Shown here: positions 1 to 8,853 of the stretch, one piece after another
Layout: each line of letters opens with the position of its first letter
Position numbering within the stretch: the stretch's first letter is position 1
Source: Owenweeksia sp.
GTDB taxonomy: Bacteria; Bacteroidota; Bacteroidia; Flavobacteriales; Schleiferiaceae
Direction of reading: 5' to 3'
Assembly (NCBI GenBank): GCA_028285465.1
Contig: JANQPD010000039.1
Coordinates: 1-64,000 of the forward strand
DNA length: 64,000 bases
The notes under the pieces: model-generated
Database searches by the model: none
What the model was told of the DNA's origin: nothing
The model's input: the letters and a program-made list of their open reading frames with translations, nothing else
Translations under genes and position numbers: made by a program

Positions 1-534
1 TGTGCGTCTTAAGATCATTTGATGCATTTCATCCGGCAGAGCAGTGCTTAGCTCCCCATTTCCAGCGGAAAACAGTTTTACTTTTCTTTCATCGGTAAGA
101 ACCCGCCAACTGTAGCCGGTTTTGTCTTTATCCAAGGCGCTGGAAAGGCAACAAGGTAGGGTTCTTGCGGCTTCACCTCTTTTTTCCCACTCCCTTCGAC
201 TACAAGTGCAAGCATACAACCGCTCCTTTTGCCACAATGCCTCCAGGGCGGTTTCATACAGGTCTATGCGGGCATGTTGGCTCCAGTACTCTTGAAAAGA
301 ATGCATATCCTCGGGGCCTTCATCCCAAGCAATACCCAAAAAGTCAAGCGTTCTAAAGATGTCTTCGGCATATTCAGGCCTGTAGCGCGCTTTATCTATG
401 TCATCAATACGCAACAACAAGCGGCCCTTTCGTAGTTTTGCTACAAGCGCAGTGAGTATAAAAGAGAAGCAGTTGCCCAGGTGTAGGTATCCACTGGGTG
501 TAGGCGCAATGCGGGTTTTCAAAGTGGTGATCAC
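1..534 (-). CDS. gluQ: glutamyl-Q tRNA(Asp) synthetase-like protein (partial, C-terminus off window)
   Basis: Translation of the minus strand reads as a class I glutamyl-tRNA synthetase catalytic core: TRIAPTPSGYLHLGN near the N-terminus carries the HIGH-type ATP-binding motif, followed by LLLRIDDIDKARYRPEY. A Cys-x-Cys pair and a second Cys cluster (YACTCSRREW, then LPCC) resemble the zinc site of the GluQ subfamily, and the LRR stretch at the visible end also fits. GluQ enzymes lack the anticodon-binding domain and glutamylate queuosine in tRNA(Asp). About 178 residues are visible, so a full GluRS cannot be excluded. The first in-frame start after an upstream TAG is GTG at 534; TTG at 522 is an alternative. 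The reading frame is open to base 1. Confidence 0.75.
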   Translation of the reverse strand, partial: MITTLKTRIAPTPSGYLHLGNCFSFILTALVAKLRKGRLLLRIDDIDKARYRPEYAEDIFRTLDFLGIAWDEGPEDMHSFQEYWSQHARIDLYETALEALWQKERLYACTCSRREWEKRGEAARTLPCCLSSALDKDKTGYSWRVLTDERKVKLFSAGNGELSTALPDEMHQMILRRT

Positions 535-584
535 CAGACAAAACTACATGCAAATAGGTTTAGGGCAAGTTCTTCCTGTCGGCT

Positions 585-616
585 ATAAAAAAGAAATCCC
601 GCTTACGCGGGACTTC
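585..616 (-). terminator. intrinsic terminator, minus strand
   Basis: Hairpin with a CCCGC/GCGGG core and a TTAC-type loop; on the minus strand it is followed by TTTCTTTTTT. It lies upstream of the gluQ-like gene and so insulates that gene from the region at 617-933. Confidence 0.6.
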
Positions 617-705
617 TAAACCAAATAACACTTATGAAAAATCTAAGCCGCTGCTTGCTTAGAAACGATATTTCCGATACCACATCGGAAAATATTTTGT
701 TTAAC
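585..705 (-). ncRNA. candidate small structured RNA ending in an intrinsic terminator
   Basis: Reading the minus strand, a TATTTTTG element (713-720, match to TAnnTTTG) is followed by a perfect 8-bp hairpin (671-691, TTTCCGAT/ATCGGAAA), a perfect 7-bp hairpin (641-662, TCTAAGC/GCTTAGA) and a CCCGC/GCGGG hairpin with a TTTCTTTTTT tail (585-616). No gene is transcribed into this terminator from the right, because the next gene (934) points away, so something short must be made here if the terminator is used. A 22-codon frame without a start codon also crosses the hairpins and I do not call it. No known RNA family was recognised. Confidence 0.3.
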
Positions 706-712
706 TTTTAAT

Positions 713-720
713 CAAAAATA
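713..720 (-). promoter_or_regulatory. -7 element (TATTTTTG) for the candidate small RNA
   Basis: Exact match to TAnnTTTG on the minus strand, 22 bp before the first hairpin. No convincing -33 TTG at the right distance. Confidence 0.3.
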
Positions 721-844
721 TTAAACAAAGGGGATTTAAAAAAGTTCTTGCCTACTTAAGTTATTAAAGCATAGGTAGAATTGATCAGGCAAGAAGCAAC
801 TTTCATGGATAACAGGTAGGGGCTATGTAAACCCTGCTTTAATT

Positions 845-863
845 ATTTAGAGAATATCTAAAT
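845..863. promoter_or_regulatory. palindrome ATTTAGA-N5-TCTAAAT, candidate operator
   Basis: Perfect 7+7 inverted repeat ending 4 bp upstream of the -33 TTG of the imelysin/TonB operon promoter. Its position and AT-rich palindromic form suit a Fur- or DtxR-type metal regulator; that assignment is inference from the downstream genes. Confidence 0.5.
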
Positions 864-867
864 AGCC

Positions 868-898
868 TTGCGCAACTCCTTTCCAAACCGTAGATTTG
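868..898 (+). promoter_or_regulatory. promoter of the imelysin/TonB operon
   Basis: TTG at 868-870, 20 bp spacer, TAGATTTG at 891-898 (exact TAnnTTTG). The predicted start of transcription is near 905, about 29 nt before the ATG at 934. Confidence 0.6.
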
Positions 899-905
899 CC
901 GCGCT

Positions 906-924
906 ATTTTTAAATGGTCTAAAT
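906..924. promoter_or_regulatory. second, imperfect copy of the palindrome at the transcription start
   Basis: Shares 4 bases of the left arm and the complete TCTAAAT right arm with 845-863, with the same 19-bp frame. It covers the predicted transcription start, so a bound repressor would block the promoter. Confidence 0.4.
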
Positions 925-933
925 AATATTTAA

Positions 934-2040
934 ATGAAAAACCTATTTCCCTTTTTCTCTCTTATTGCCATTCTCGGTCTGGCTTCTTGTAGCAAAGAAG
1001 ACACTGCGGAAGATCCGAGCAACATCGTTTTACCCGCCACTTATGATTTTGAAAATGTAGACTACACCGGTCAGCAAAACCGGCTGGATATGCTTAGCGA
1101 AATCGTACGCTATATGAAAACCGCTAATAAAGGGGATGAGGTATCAGCCACCCAGCTTCAAAATATGTTCGCCAACAGTGGCTATACATGGAGCAAACCA
1201 GAGCTGAACAACACCACTAAGCAACTCGCCAACAAAATTGCAGATGGCGAACAAACGCTTATGGGAAGCTATTTCAACGATTTGGAAGCCGCAAGTAAAA
1301 GTACCACCCCGGGGAGCAACGGCACAGCCGGTCTGGTAAGCTCCTCAGATGGTTCTAAAACATACCTCTTTGACGAAAATGGCCACGAACCTCTTCAATA
1401 CATTGAAAAAGTTAGCATGGGGGTCATTTTTATCCATCAGATCACAGAAGTATACCTCGATGCTGAAAAAATGGAGGTGGACAACGAAACCGTAGAAACC
1501 GGCAAGGGAACGGCCATGCAACATCATTGGGATGAAGCTTTCGGCTACTGGGGCGTGCCTACTGATTTTGGCACCGGCGGCTTTACTTATGAAAAAGGAG
1601 CAGCTTATGACCGTTTTTGGGCGAAATACACCAACGGCCGGAATGCGTTCCTGGATTGCAACAAAAACCTGATGGAGCTCTTTATAAAAGGGCGGGACGC
1701 CATTAACCGTAAGGATTACGCTTTACGGGATGCGGTGATACGAGACATCAACTTACTCTTAGCCAAAATACAGGCAGCTACGGCCATCCACTACCTCAAT
1801 ACGGCCAATGCCAATTTAAGTGACGATGCTTTGCGTAACCATGCCCTCTCTGAAGCGCTGGCTTTTGCTTATGGCCTCAGGTTTAATAAGACCCGGCTCA
1901 TCACAGACATTGAATTTGAAGAGATCTTTGACGGAGACGAGTTTGACAACCTCTATGAAATCTCAGCCCAGGCGATAACAAACGCGCGTAACGGACTGGC
2001 TACGGCCTACGACCTGGAAGACATTAAAGAAAACTTATAA
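934..2040 (+). CDS. DUF4856 domain-containing lipoprotein
   Basis: 368 residues. A lipoprotein signal (hydrophobic stretch, then LASC with Cys at about 19) predicts a membrane-anchored envelope protein. The remainder (YDFENVDYTGQQNRLDMLSEI and the following all-helical sequence) is typical of DUF4856, a family that Bacteroidota usually encode next to imelysin and iron-type TonB receptors. Its biochemical role is unknown; a part in metal capture is inferred only from the operon. First gene of a five-gene run, with 1 bp between its stop and the imelysin gene. Flanking palindromes suggest metal-dependent control. Confidence 0.75.
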   Translation: MKNLFPFFSLIAILGLASCSKEDTAEDPSNIVLPATYDFENVDYTGQQNRLDMLSEIVRYMKTANKGDEVSATQLQNMFANSGYTWSKPELNNTTKQLANKIADGEQTLMGSYFNDLEAASKSTTPGSNGTAGLVSSSDGSKTYLFDENGHEPLQYIEKVSMGVIFIHQITEVYLDAEKMEVDNETVETGKGTAMQHHWDEAFGYWGVPTDFGTGGFTYEKGAAYDRFWAKYTNGRNAFLDCNKNLMELFIKGRDAINRKDYALRDAVIRDINLLLAKIQAATAIHYLNTANANLSDDALRNHALSEALAFAYGLRFNKTRLITDIEFEEIFDGDEFDNLYEISAQAITNARNGLATAYDLEDIKENL

Positions 2041-2041
2041 T

Positions 2042-3133
2042 ATGCCCGATTGGTTTTATATACGAAGGCTGAGCTTGCTTCTTTTTGGAGCAAGCTTGCT
2101 TTTGGTATCCTGCGGAGAAGATGGAGAAGGACCTTCTAAAGTTGATTTTGACCGGAAAGCCATGCTTACACACTGGTACGAAGATCAGATCCAACCTTCT
2201 ATGGAGGCCTTTAATGAGAGCGTAAAAACCTTGGACGAGGCTTACGGAGCTTTTCACAGCCAACCTACCCAGGGAAACCTGGATGCCGTTAAAACCACCT
2301 ATGAAGCAGCTTATATCACCTTCCAGCATGTGAAGTTTTACGAGTTTGGCCCTAGCGCCAACGTATCTTTTCGGGTAAACCTAAATACCTACCCGACTGA
2401 TACCGCGAAAATTGAGACCCTTGTCGGGAACGGCTCTTTTAACGGGGGCGCTGCCAATCAACTGGATGCTCAGGGCTTTCCTGCCCTTGACTACTTGTTT
2501 TTCTCTAAACAGGTAGACCTGATCAACAGCCCGGCTCATCGCAACTTTGCAGAGAAAAACCTACTCTACATGAGCAACTTATCTCAAACGGTAACTACTT
2601 CCTGGCAAACACACCGCAGCGCTTTTTTGCAAGCTGACGGAACGGATGTAGGCAGCAGCTTAGGACAAGTGGTAAACAACCTTAACCAGGATTATGAATT
2701 GATCAAAAACGCCAAAATCGGCTTTCCGGCCGGTAAAAAAACCTTTGGCACGCCTTATCCTAAAACCGTAGAGGCTTATTACTCCGGAATTTCACTCGAT
2801 TTAGCTGAAGCCAACTTAGTTGCCATTCACAATTTTTACCGCGGTTTTAATTCTTTCAGCCAAAAACAAGGGTTGAGCTTACAAGATAACCTGGAAGCTC
2901 TCGGTACGCAGGCGGAGGGACAGTTGCTTTCGGATCTGTTGGACGCTCAATTCCAGGATGCCCGTGAAAAGCTGGTAATGATACCAGGCGTACTCAGTAA
3001 TGCAGTACTTGCTCATACCGCAGAAGTTGATGCAGCCTACAGCGCTATTCAACTCAATGTGATCTATCTTAAAACGGATATGCCCTCTGCATTAGGCGTA
3101 ATCATTACCTACCAGGACAATGATGGCGATTAA
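2042..3133 (+). CDS. imelysin family lipoprotein
   Basis: 363 residues with a lipobox (LLLVSC, Cys at about 24). The mature part has the long helical imelysin fold, with the family signature GFPALDYLFF at about residues 155-164 after a segment that includes FRVNLNTYPTD. Imelysins (peptidase M75, EfeO-like) are envelope proteins of iron uptake loci; proteolytic activity is doubtful for the family as a whole. It starts 1 bp after the DUF4856 stop and is followed after 6 bp by the HTTM gene, so translational coupling is likely. Confidence 0.85.
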   Translation: MPDWFYIRRLSLLLFGASLLLVSCGEDGEGPSKVDFDRKAMLTHWYEDQIQPSMEAFNESVKTLDEAYGAFHSQPTQGNLDAVKTTYEAAYITFQHVKFYEFGPSANVSFRVNLNTYPTDTAKIETLVGNGSFNGGAANQLDAQGFPALDYLFFSKQVDLINSPAHRNFAEKNLLYMSNLSQTVTTSWQTHRSAFLQADGTDVGSSLGQVVNNLNQDYELIKNAKIGFPAGKKTFGTPYPKTVEAYYSGISLDLAEANLVAIHNFYRGFNSFSQKQGLSLQDNLEALGTQAEGQLLSDLLDAQFQDAREKLVMIPGVLSNAVLAHTAEVDAAYSAIQLNVIYLKTDMPSALGVIITYQDNDGD

Positions 3134-3139
3134 CCCCCT

Positions 3140-4480
3140 ATGATTTACTCCAACCGCTTACATAAGACCCTTTTTTCCCAAACGAGCATCGCCCCCCTGG
3201 CGATGTTTCGTGTTTTATTCGGAACCCTCATGCTCTTCTCGACCCTGCGTTTCTGGAGCAACGGCTGGATTGAAACACAATACATCGCCCCAGGTTTCTT
3301 TTTTAAGTATTATGGGTTTCATTGGGTAGTTTGCCCACCGGATTGGGCCGTCTACGTCTTATTCGGGTTGATGGCCATAAGCAGCGCAGGCATTGCCTTG
3401 GGGCTGTTTTACCGTTTTTTTGCCGCGCTGTTCTTTCTCTCTTTTACCTATGTGGAACTGATTGACGTAAGCAATTACCTAAACCACTACTATTTCGTAA
3501 GCCTCATAGCCCTGCTCCTGGTTTTTTTACCTGCTCATAGAAACTACTCCTTAGATGCCCGTTTCGCCTTTACCAAACCACAAGCCACCGTAGCTGCTTT
3601 TACCATCCAAATCATTAAGCTTCAACTGTCCATCGTATATTTCTACGCGGGTGTGGCCAAGCTAAACTACGACTGGCTTGTACACGCACTTCCCTTAAAA
3701 ATGTGGCTTCCGGCCCAAGCGCACCTTCCCGTTATGGGGGATTGGCTAACTTACGAATGGGTCGCATATGCATTTAGCTGGGCGGGAGCCGCTTACGACT
3801 TATCCATACCCTTTCTTCTGTGGAACAAAAGGACACGGCCGTACGCCTTTTTTGCCGTCATTGCCTTTCACCTGACCACCTGGTGGCTTTTCCCCATCGG
3901 AGTGTTCCCATGGGTTATGATCTTTAGCACCCTGATCTTTTTCTCTCCACATTGGCATCAAAGCGCCTTTACTTTTTTGGGAATACCACTTTCCCGTGAT
4001 TTTGCCGGCAACAAACAGCATACGCCTTCCTTAAGCCGCCTGTTGCCCCTGGCGCTCTCCGCTTTTATAGCTTTTCAGTTGCTTTTCCCCTGGCGCTACC
4101 TGCTGTATCCCGGCAAGCTTTTTTGGACAGAACAAGGCTACCGCTTTAGTTGGCGGGTTATGCTCATGGAAAAAGCGGGTTATGCCGTTTTTAAGGTTAC
4201 AGACCCCAGAACAGGTACGTATACCGAGGTAGACCCCGAAGAATACCTGAGTGTAAACCAGGTAAAACAAATGGCGACCCAACCCGACCTGATCCTCCAG
4301 TTCGCTCATTTTTTGAAGAAAGAGTACGAAAGAAAAGGCATCGCTGATGCAGAAGTACGGGCAAACGTTTACGTTACGTTAAATGGCCGTCCGAACAAGC
4401 TTTTTATCGATCCAACACTCGACCTTTGTACCGTAAAAGACGGCTTAGCGCCAAAAAATTGGATTTTGCCAGATGCATAA
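3140..4480 (+). CDS. HTTM domain membrane protein
   Basis: 446 residues with several transmembrane helices in the first 310 positions, then a soluble C-terminal part of about 130 residues. The N-terminal FRVLFGTLMLFSTLRF and the NYLNHYYFVSL stretch are typical of the HTTM family, named for its similarity to vitamin K-dependent gamma-glutamyl carboxylase. In Bacteroidota such proteins sit between imelysin and TonB receptor genes, as here. Carboxylase activity is not shown for these homologues and I do not claim it. The stop overlaps the receptor start by 8 bp. Confidence 0.75.
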   Translation: MIYSNRLHKTLFSQTSIAPLAMFRVLFGTLMLFSTLRFWSNGWIETQYIAPGFFFKYYGFHWVVCPPDWAVYVLFGLMAISSAGIALGLFYRFFAALFFLSFTYVELIDVSNYLNHYYFVSLIALLLVFLPAHRNYSLDARFAFTKPQATVAAFTIQIIKLQLSIVYFYAGVAKLNYDWLVHALPLKMWLPAQAHLPVMGDWLTYEWVAYAFSWAGAAYDLSIPFLLWNKRTRPYAFFAVIAFHLTTWWLFPIGVFPWVMIFSTLIFFSPHWHQSAFTFLGIPLSRDFAGNKQHTPSLSRLLPLALSAFIAFQLLFPWRYLLYPGKLFWTEQGYRFSWRVMLMEKAGYAVFKVTDPRTGTYTEVDPEEYLSVNQVKQMATQPDLILQFAHFLKKEYERKGIADAEVRANVYVTLNGRPNKLFIDPTLDLCTVKDGLAPKNWILPDA

Positions 4481-6902
4481 ACGGCTGCTCACCTTATCTT
4501 TTTTGCTCTACTGTATCGCCACAACAGCCCAACATACTATGGAGGGACGAGTGGTATCAGGTGATGATGGGCAGCCCGTTTCTTATGCACAACTATACTT
4601 TCCTCAACTCAGCCAGGTAACTCAGGCGGATGAAGCGGGATATTACCGCTTTAACAACTTGCCGGAAGGAGATTGGGTGCTTGAGGTCAGCAGCATCAGC
4701 TTTATAAAAAGCACAGCTACCGTACTGGTTTATCAGAACATCCAGCGGCATTTCAACCTACAACCTCAAACCACAGAATTACAGGAAGCCGAAGTAAACG
4801 GCCGAAAAGTAGAAGGCCGCACAGACATCAGCCTCCGTAAAATTGAAGGAACCGCGATTTACGCCAGCAAAAAAAGTGAGTTGATCGAGGTCAGGAATAT
4901 GGTAGCCAACCTGAGCAACAATACGGCAAGGCAGGTTTTAGCCAGGGTACCCGGCATAAACGTTTGGGAAAGCGATGCTGCTGGACTACAGTTGGGAGTA
5001 GGCGCACGAGGGTTGAGCCCAGACCGCACCTCAAACTTTAATATGCGGCAAAACGGGTACGACATTGCCGCAGATGCATTGGGCTACCCGGAAAGCTATT
5101 ACGCCCCTCCCATGCAGGCGCTCGAACGCATCGAGATCGTTCGTGGTGCAGCTTCCCTGCAATACGGCACGCAGTTTGGCGGAATGATCAACCTGAAGAT
5201 GAAGCAGGGAAGCAGCAAGCATAAAATAAGCGGAAGCAGCATACATACCTATAACTCCATCGGGCATTTTAACACCTTTAATGAAGTGGGTGGCCAACTC
5301 GGTAAAACCAATTACTACGCTTTTATCAATCACCGGTTTGGAAATAGCTTTCGGGCAAATACCAATTTCCGGACCACTACATTCTACACGGGTTTAGGGC
5401 ATCAGCTCACGGAGAAGCTGCACCTTAAGGCAGAGTATACCCATATGCACTACCTCGCACAACAGGCAGGAGGACTTACCGATGTACAATTTGCACAAGA
5501 TCCCTATCAAAGTTTACGCAGCAGGAACTGGTTTTTGGTAAACTGGAACCTTTTTGCCCTTACCGCTAATTATACGCTAAACAAGCGCACGCAGATAGAC
5601 AGCCGTTTTTTTGGGTTACTGGGAAGCAGGCAGGCATTGGGAAATTTAAATACCCCTGTACGGCAGGATGCCCGACCCTACACCAACCGTGACCTGCTTG
5701 TAGACCATTACAAAAACATCGGAAATGAAACCCGTTTTTTACACCGTTACCGGATTAAACGTTTGCCCAGTGCCTTCCTGGCTGGCATCCGCTACTATCA
5801 GGGGTTCACTCAAAAACAACAGGGCTTTGGCAGTGCAGGTTCCAGTGCCGATTTTAACTTTGTCACGGAAAACAGGAACTTGCTTTCCGATTACCGCTTC
5901 CCCAGTCAGAATACAGCGGTTTTTACAGAAAACGTATTTACCCTCAGCGACCGCCTTAGTATAACACCCGGCTTGCGTTATGAATACATACGTACCCGGG
6001 CAGAAGGCTTTTACGATAGCTCCGTACGCATTCCCCTTACGGGCGAAATAGTGATCGACTCGATAACGGAAGAAAGCCGTTTGCGCGAACGCCACCTCTT
6101 GCTGGCAGGCCTCGGTGCTTCCTATCAGCTAAGCAATAGCCTGGAATTATACGGGAACTTCTCTCAAAATTACCGGGCCATAACCTTCAATAACCTGCGC
6201 GTGGTTTCCCCTGCTTTCGCAGTGGATGAGAATCTGCAGGATGAGAAAGGGTTTAACACTGACCTGGGCGTGAGAGGGAACCTCAACCGCTGGTTAAGCC
6301 TCGATGCAGGAGTTTTTCTCTTAAGCTACCGCGATCGCATTGGTAGTGTGCTAACCAAAGTACAAGACAATTTGGGGAATACACGTATCGTGCGGTACAC
6401 CACCAACATCTCAGATGCACGTATCCTGGGGCTTGAGACCTACTTGGAAGTAGCCCTAAACCCGCTTATGAAGTGGAAAAGCGCCTGGCGATGGGTGCTT
6501 TTCAGCAACCTGGCGCTTATCGATGCCCGGTACGTAAACAGTGCTGAGAACGGGATACAAGGCAACCAGGTAGAAGCGGTACCTGAGGTAAACCTGAAAA
6601 GTGGTGTACGTCTCACCATGGACAATTTTGGTGTAACGTATCAGTTCAGCTATGTAAGCGCACAGTTTTCAGATGCCAGCAATGCCGCCAGTTCAGGGGA
6701 TGGCCTTGTGGGCATAGTACCGGCCTATTGGGTAATGGACTTTTCGCTCAGGTACAGCTATCGCTTTCTTCAAATAGAAGGAGGCGTAAACAACTTCACC
6801 AACAACACCTATTTTACACGAAGAGCTATTGGGTATCCTGGCCCGGGTATTATTCCATCCGCTCCCTTAAACGCCTATCTGGGTTTAGGTGTGCGCTTTT
6901 AA
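4473..6902 (+). CDS. TonB-dependent outer-membrane receptor (iron/siderophore type)
   Basis: 809 residues. After a signal peptide (cleavage near TTAQ) comes a carboxypeptidase-D-like beta-sandwich of about 80 residues, then the plug (ARQVLARVPGINVWE, LERIEIVRGAASLQYGTQ at about 209-226) and a 22-strand-type barrel ending in YLGLGVRF with the terminal Phe usual for BamA substrates. The plug sequence resembles FecA-like receptors. The substrate is unknown; its place behind imelysin points to iron or another metal complex. ATG at 4473 lies inside the end of the HTTM gene. Confidence 0.88.
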   Translation: MHKRLLTLSFLLYCIATTAQHTMEGRVVSGDDGQPVSYAQLYFPQLSQVTQADEAGYYRFNNLPEGDWVLEVSSISFIKSTATVLVYQNIQRHFNLQPQTTELQEAEVNGRKVEGRTDISLRKIEGTAIYASKKSELIEVRNMVANLSNNTARQVLARVPGINVWESDAAGLQLGVGARGLSPDRTSNFNMRQNGYDIAADALGYPESYYAPPMQALERIEIVRGAASLQYGTQFGGMINLKMKQGSSKHKISGSSIHTYNSIGHFNTFNEVGGQLGKTNYYAFINHRFGNSFRANTNFRTTTFYTGLGHQLTEKLHLKAEYTHMHYLAQQAGGLTDVQFAQDPYQSLRSRNWFLVNWNLFALTANYTLNKRTQIDSRFFGLLGSRQALGNLNTPVRQDARPYTNRDLLVDHYKNIGNETRFLHRYRIKRLPSAFLAGIRYYQGFTQKQQGFGSAGSSADFNFVTENRNLLSDYRFPSQNTAVFTENVFTLSDRLSITPGLRYEYIRTRAEGFYDSSVRIPLTGEIVIDSITEESRLRERHLLLAGLGASYQLSNSLELYGNFSQNYRAITFNNLRVVSPAFAVDENLQDEKGFNTDLGVRGNLNRWLSLDAGVFLLSYRDRIGSVLTKVQDNLGNTRIVRYTTNISDARILGLETYLEVALNPLMKWKSAWRWVLFSNLALIDARYVNSAENGIQGNQVEAVPEVNLKSGVRLTMDNFGVTYQFSYVSAQFSDASNAASSGDGLVGIVPAYWVMDFSLRYSYRFLQIEGGVNNFTNNTYFTRRAIGYPGPGIIPSAPLNAYLGLGVRF

Positions 6903-6929
6903 AAAGCGAGAACCCGCGTTCAATTAACT

Positions 6930-6947
6930 TTGCCTTAACAAAGGCAA
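6930..6947 (+). terminator. weak hairpin after the TonB receptor gene
   Basis: TTGCCTT/AAGGCAA, 7 bp stem, 28 bp after the stop. It has no real T-run (GCGGTTTTGT follows), so attenuation is more likely than full termination before the gene at 6997. Confidence 0.3.
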
Positions 6948-6996
6948 GCGGTTTTGTAGTTTGCTTTGCACGTATTAAATCATTCAATGCTTCCCT

Positions 6997-8781
6997 ATGA
7001 AAACAGTATTACTTTCCTTTTTGTCCTTCTTATTTTTTGCAGCACAGGCACAATTGCCCATGCAAAAAACCTTTACCTACAAAACCAATATTTTTGATGA
7101 TGGAGGCTCAGAAATAGTAGCCTATGACCGGCTTAGCGAGCGCTTTTTCTCCACTAACGGCAGTCTTACAAGCATCGATATTATAGAGGCCAGCGAACTC
7201 ACGCGCGGAAAGATCACCTACCGGGGAAGGGTCGACCTGAGCACCTACATCAGCGACATCAACAGCGTAACCGCTTTTAACGGCCTGGTAGCTGTAGCCG
7301 GGGGGCCTTCCAGTGCCCAGGCAAGAGGCAAAGTAGTATTTTTAGATACCAATGGCGCTTTTTTATCTCAGGTGCAGGTAGGCTTTTTGCCCGACATGCT
7401 CACCTTTTACGGAAATGGTGGAAAAATTATCGTGGCCAATGAAGGAGAGCCCAGCGATGATTATACCAACGACCCTGTAGGTTCGGTAAGCATCATCACC
7501 CTACCGGGAAACATACAGACCATTAGCACCAACGATGTAACAGAAATAGATTTCACCGCACTGGATGCCAACCCTTATGACCCGGCTATACATATTTTCG
7601 GGAACGATGGGCTTTCCCTCCCCTCTCAGGATCTGGAACCCGAGTACATCGCTCTGAACAGCACCGAAACAAAAGCTTATGTAGTATGCCAGGAGAACAA
7701 TGCAATGGCCATTATTGATCTGGTTACGAACACACTGGATACCGTTGTAGGCCTGGGTTTTAAAAACCACTCCATTGCAGGCAATGGCATTGATGCTTCC
7801 AACCAGGGCAACAACATCAACATCCGCACTTATGAAAACCTTTTTGGCATGTACCAGCCGGACGCCATTGCTGCTCTCGATATTAATGGGGCCGAGTATA
7901 TTTTTTCGGCAAACGAAGGAGATGCCCGCGACTATGCCGGGTATAGTGAAGAATCACGGATCAGGGACCTCACCCTAAACCCTTTCAGATTTAATACCAT
8001 TACGGATTATTATACCGATTCGCTTGCAGGCAGGTTAAACATAACTACCAGCATGGGTGATAATGATAATAATGGCCAGTATGATTCCTTGTTTTGTTAC
8101 GGGGCGCGCTCGTTCAGTGTATGGGATGAAAATGCGCAGCTTGTTTGGGACAGTGGAGATGAATTTGAACAGTATCTGGCTGCAACTTACCAGGCCAACT
8201 TTAATTCAAACAATGACGATAATGATTCGCGCAAAAGCCGTAGCGATGATAAAGGCCCCGAACCAGAAGCCATTGCGGTGGGCATAGTAGACGGAGTACC
8301 TTATGCCTTTATCGGATTGGAGCGCATGGGTGGTATTATGGTGTATGATATAAGCGATCCCACCAACCCCTCTTTTGTACAATATGAGCTGAACCGCGAT
8401 TTTACAAAACCTGCTACCGATCCAGATGCAGGAGACCTTGGCCCTGAGGGCATGTATTTTGTACCCGCAACCCATAGCCCGAACGGTATAGCGTTACTTG
8501 CGGTAGCAAACGAGGTAAGCGGCACTGTTAGCTTTTATCAATTAGGGAGTGGCATAGGCTTAAGCGAAAGGCCGTTGGAGCCTTTTGTAAACGTATACCC
8601 GAATCCCTCTACAGGTATATTTAACCTCAGCCAGGCACTTGATTATTATGTATACGATTTGAATGGCAAACAGGTAGCAAACGGAAAAAACGTGAACACC
8701 ATTGACTTGAGTAACCAACCCTCTGGCCTGTACCTTATAAAAGACAACAAGGGCAATGCAGTACGTCTTGTAAAAAGATAG
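6997..8781 (+). CDS. choice-of-anchor I family protein with T9SS C-terminal sorting domain
   Basis: 594 residues with a signal peptide (FFAAQA, about 19 residues). The body (IVANEGEPSDDY, SANEGDARDY, DKGPEPEAIAVG) matches the choice-of-anchor I domain, a beta-propeller-like secreted module. The last 75 residues form a type A T9SS sorting signal (VYPNPSTGIFNLS, SGLYLIK, ending VRLVKR), so the protein should cross the outer membrane through the system to which PorQ (21187) belongs. It follows the uptake operon by 94 bp and may be a separate unit. The biochemical role of the domain is not known to me. Confidence 0.85.
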   Translation: MKTVLLSFLSFLFFAAQAQLPMQKTFTYKTNIFDDGGSEIVAYDRLSERFFSTNGSLTSIDIIEASELTRGKITYRGRVDLSTYISDINSVTAFNGLVAVAGGPSSAQARGKVVFLDTNGAFLSQVQVGFLPDMLTFYGNGGKIIVANEGEPSDDYTNDPVGSVSIITLPGNIQTISTNDVTEIDFTALDANPYDPAIHIFGNDGLSLPSQDLEPEYIALNSTETKAYVVCQENNAMAIIDLVTNTLDTVVGLGFKNHSIAGNGIDASNQGNNINIRTYENLFGMYQPDAIAALDINGAEYIFSANEGDARDYAGYSEESRIRDLTLNPFRFNTITDYYTDSLAGRLNITTSMGDNDNNGQYDSLFCYGARSFSVWDENAQLVWDSGDEFEQYLAATYQANFNSNNDDNDSRKSRSDDKGPEPEAIAVGIVDGVPYAFIGLERMGGIMVYDISDPTNPSFVQYELNRDFTKPATDPDAGDLGPEGMYFVPATHSPNGIALLAVANEVSGTVSFYQLGSGIGLSERPLEPFVNVYPNPSTGIFNLSQALDYYVYDLNGKQVANGKNVNTIDLSNQPSGLYLIKDNKGNAVRLVKR

Positions 8782-8791
8782 ACTAACCCCA

Positions 8792-8853
8792 AAAGAACAA
8801 AAAAGGCGCCCTTAAACAAAGATGTAGTTTAAGAGGCGTCTTTTTTGTTCTTT
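8792..8853. terminator. long bidirectional terminator
   Basis: About 25-bp nearly perfect stem (AAAGAACAAAAAAG... paired with ...CTTTTTTGTTCTTT) between the convergent genes ending at 8781 and 8829. Runs of A and T on both sides allow termination in both directions; the right arm overlaps the last codons of the Rrf2 gene. Confidence 0.75.

Noticed and set aside
641-720. Short peptide frame ending in SKQAAA on the minus strand
   Set aside because: No ATG, GTG or TTG start after the upstream in-frame stop; two perfect hairpins explain the sequence better.
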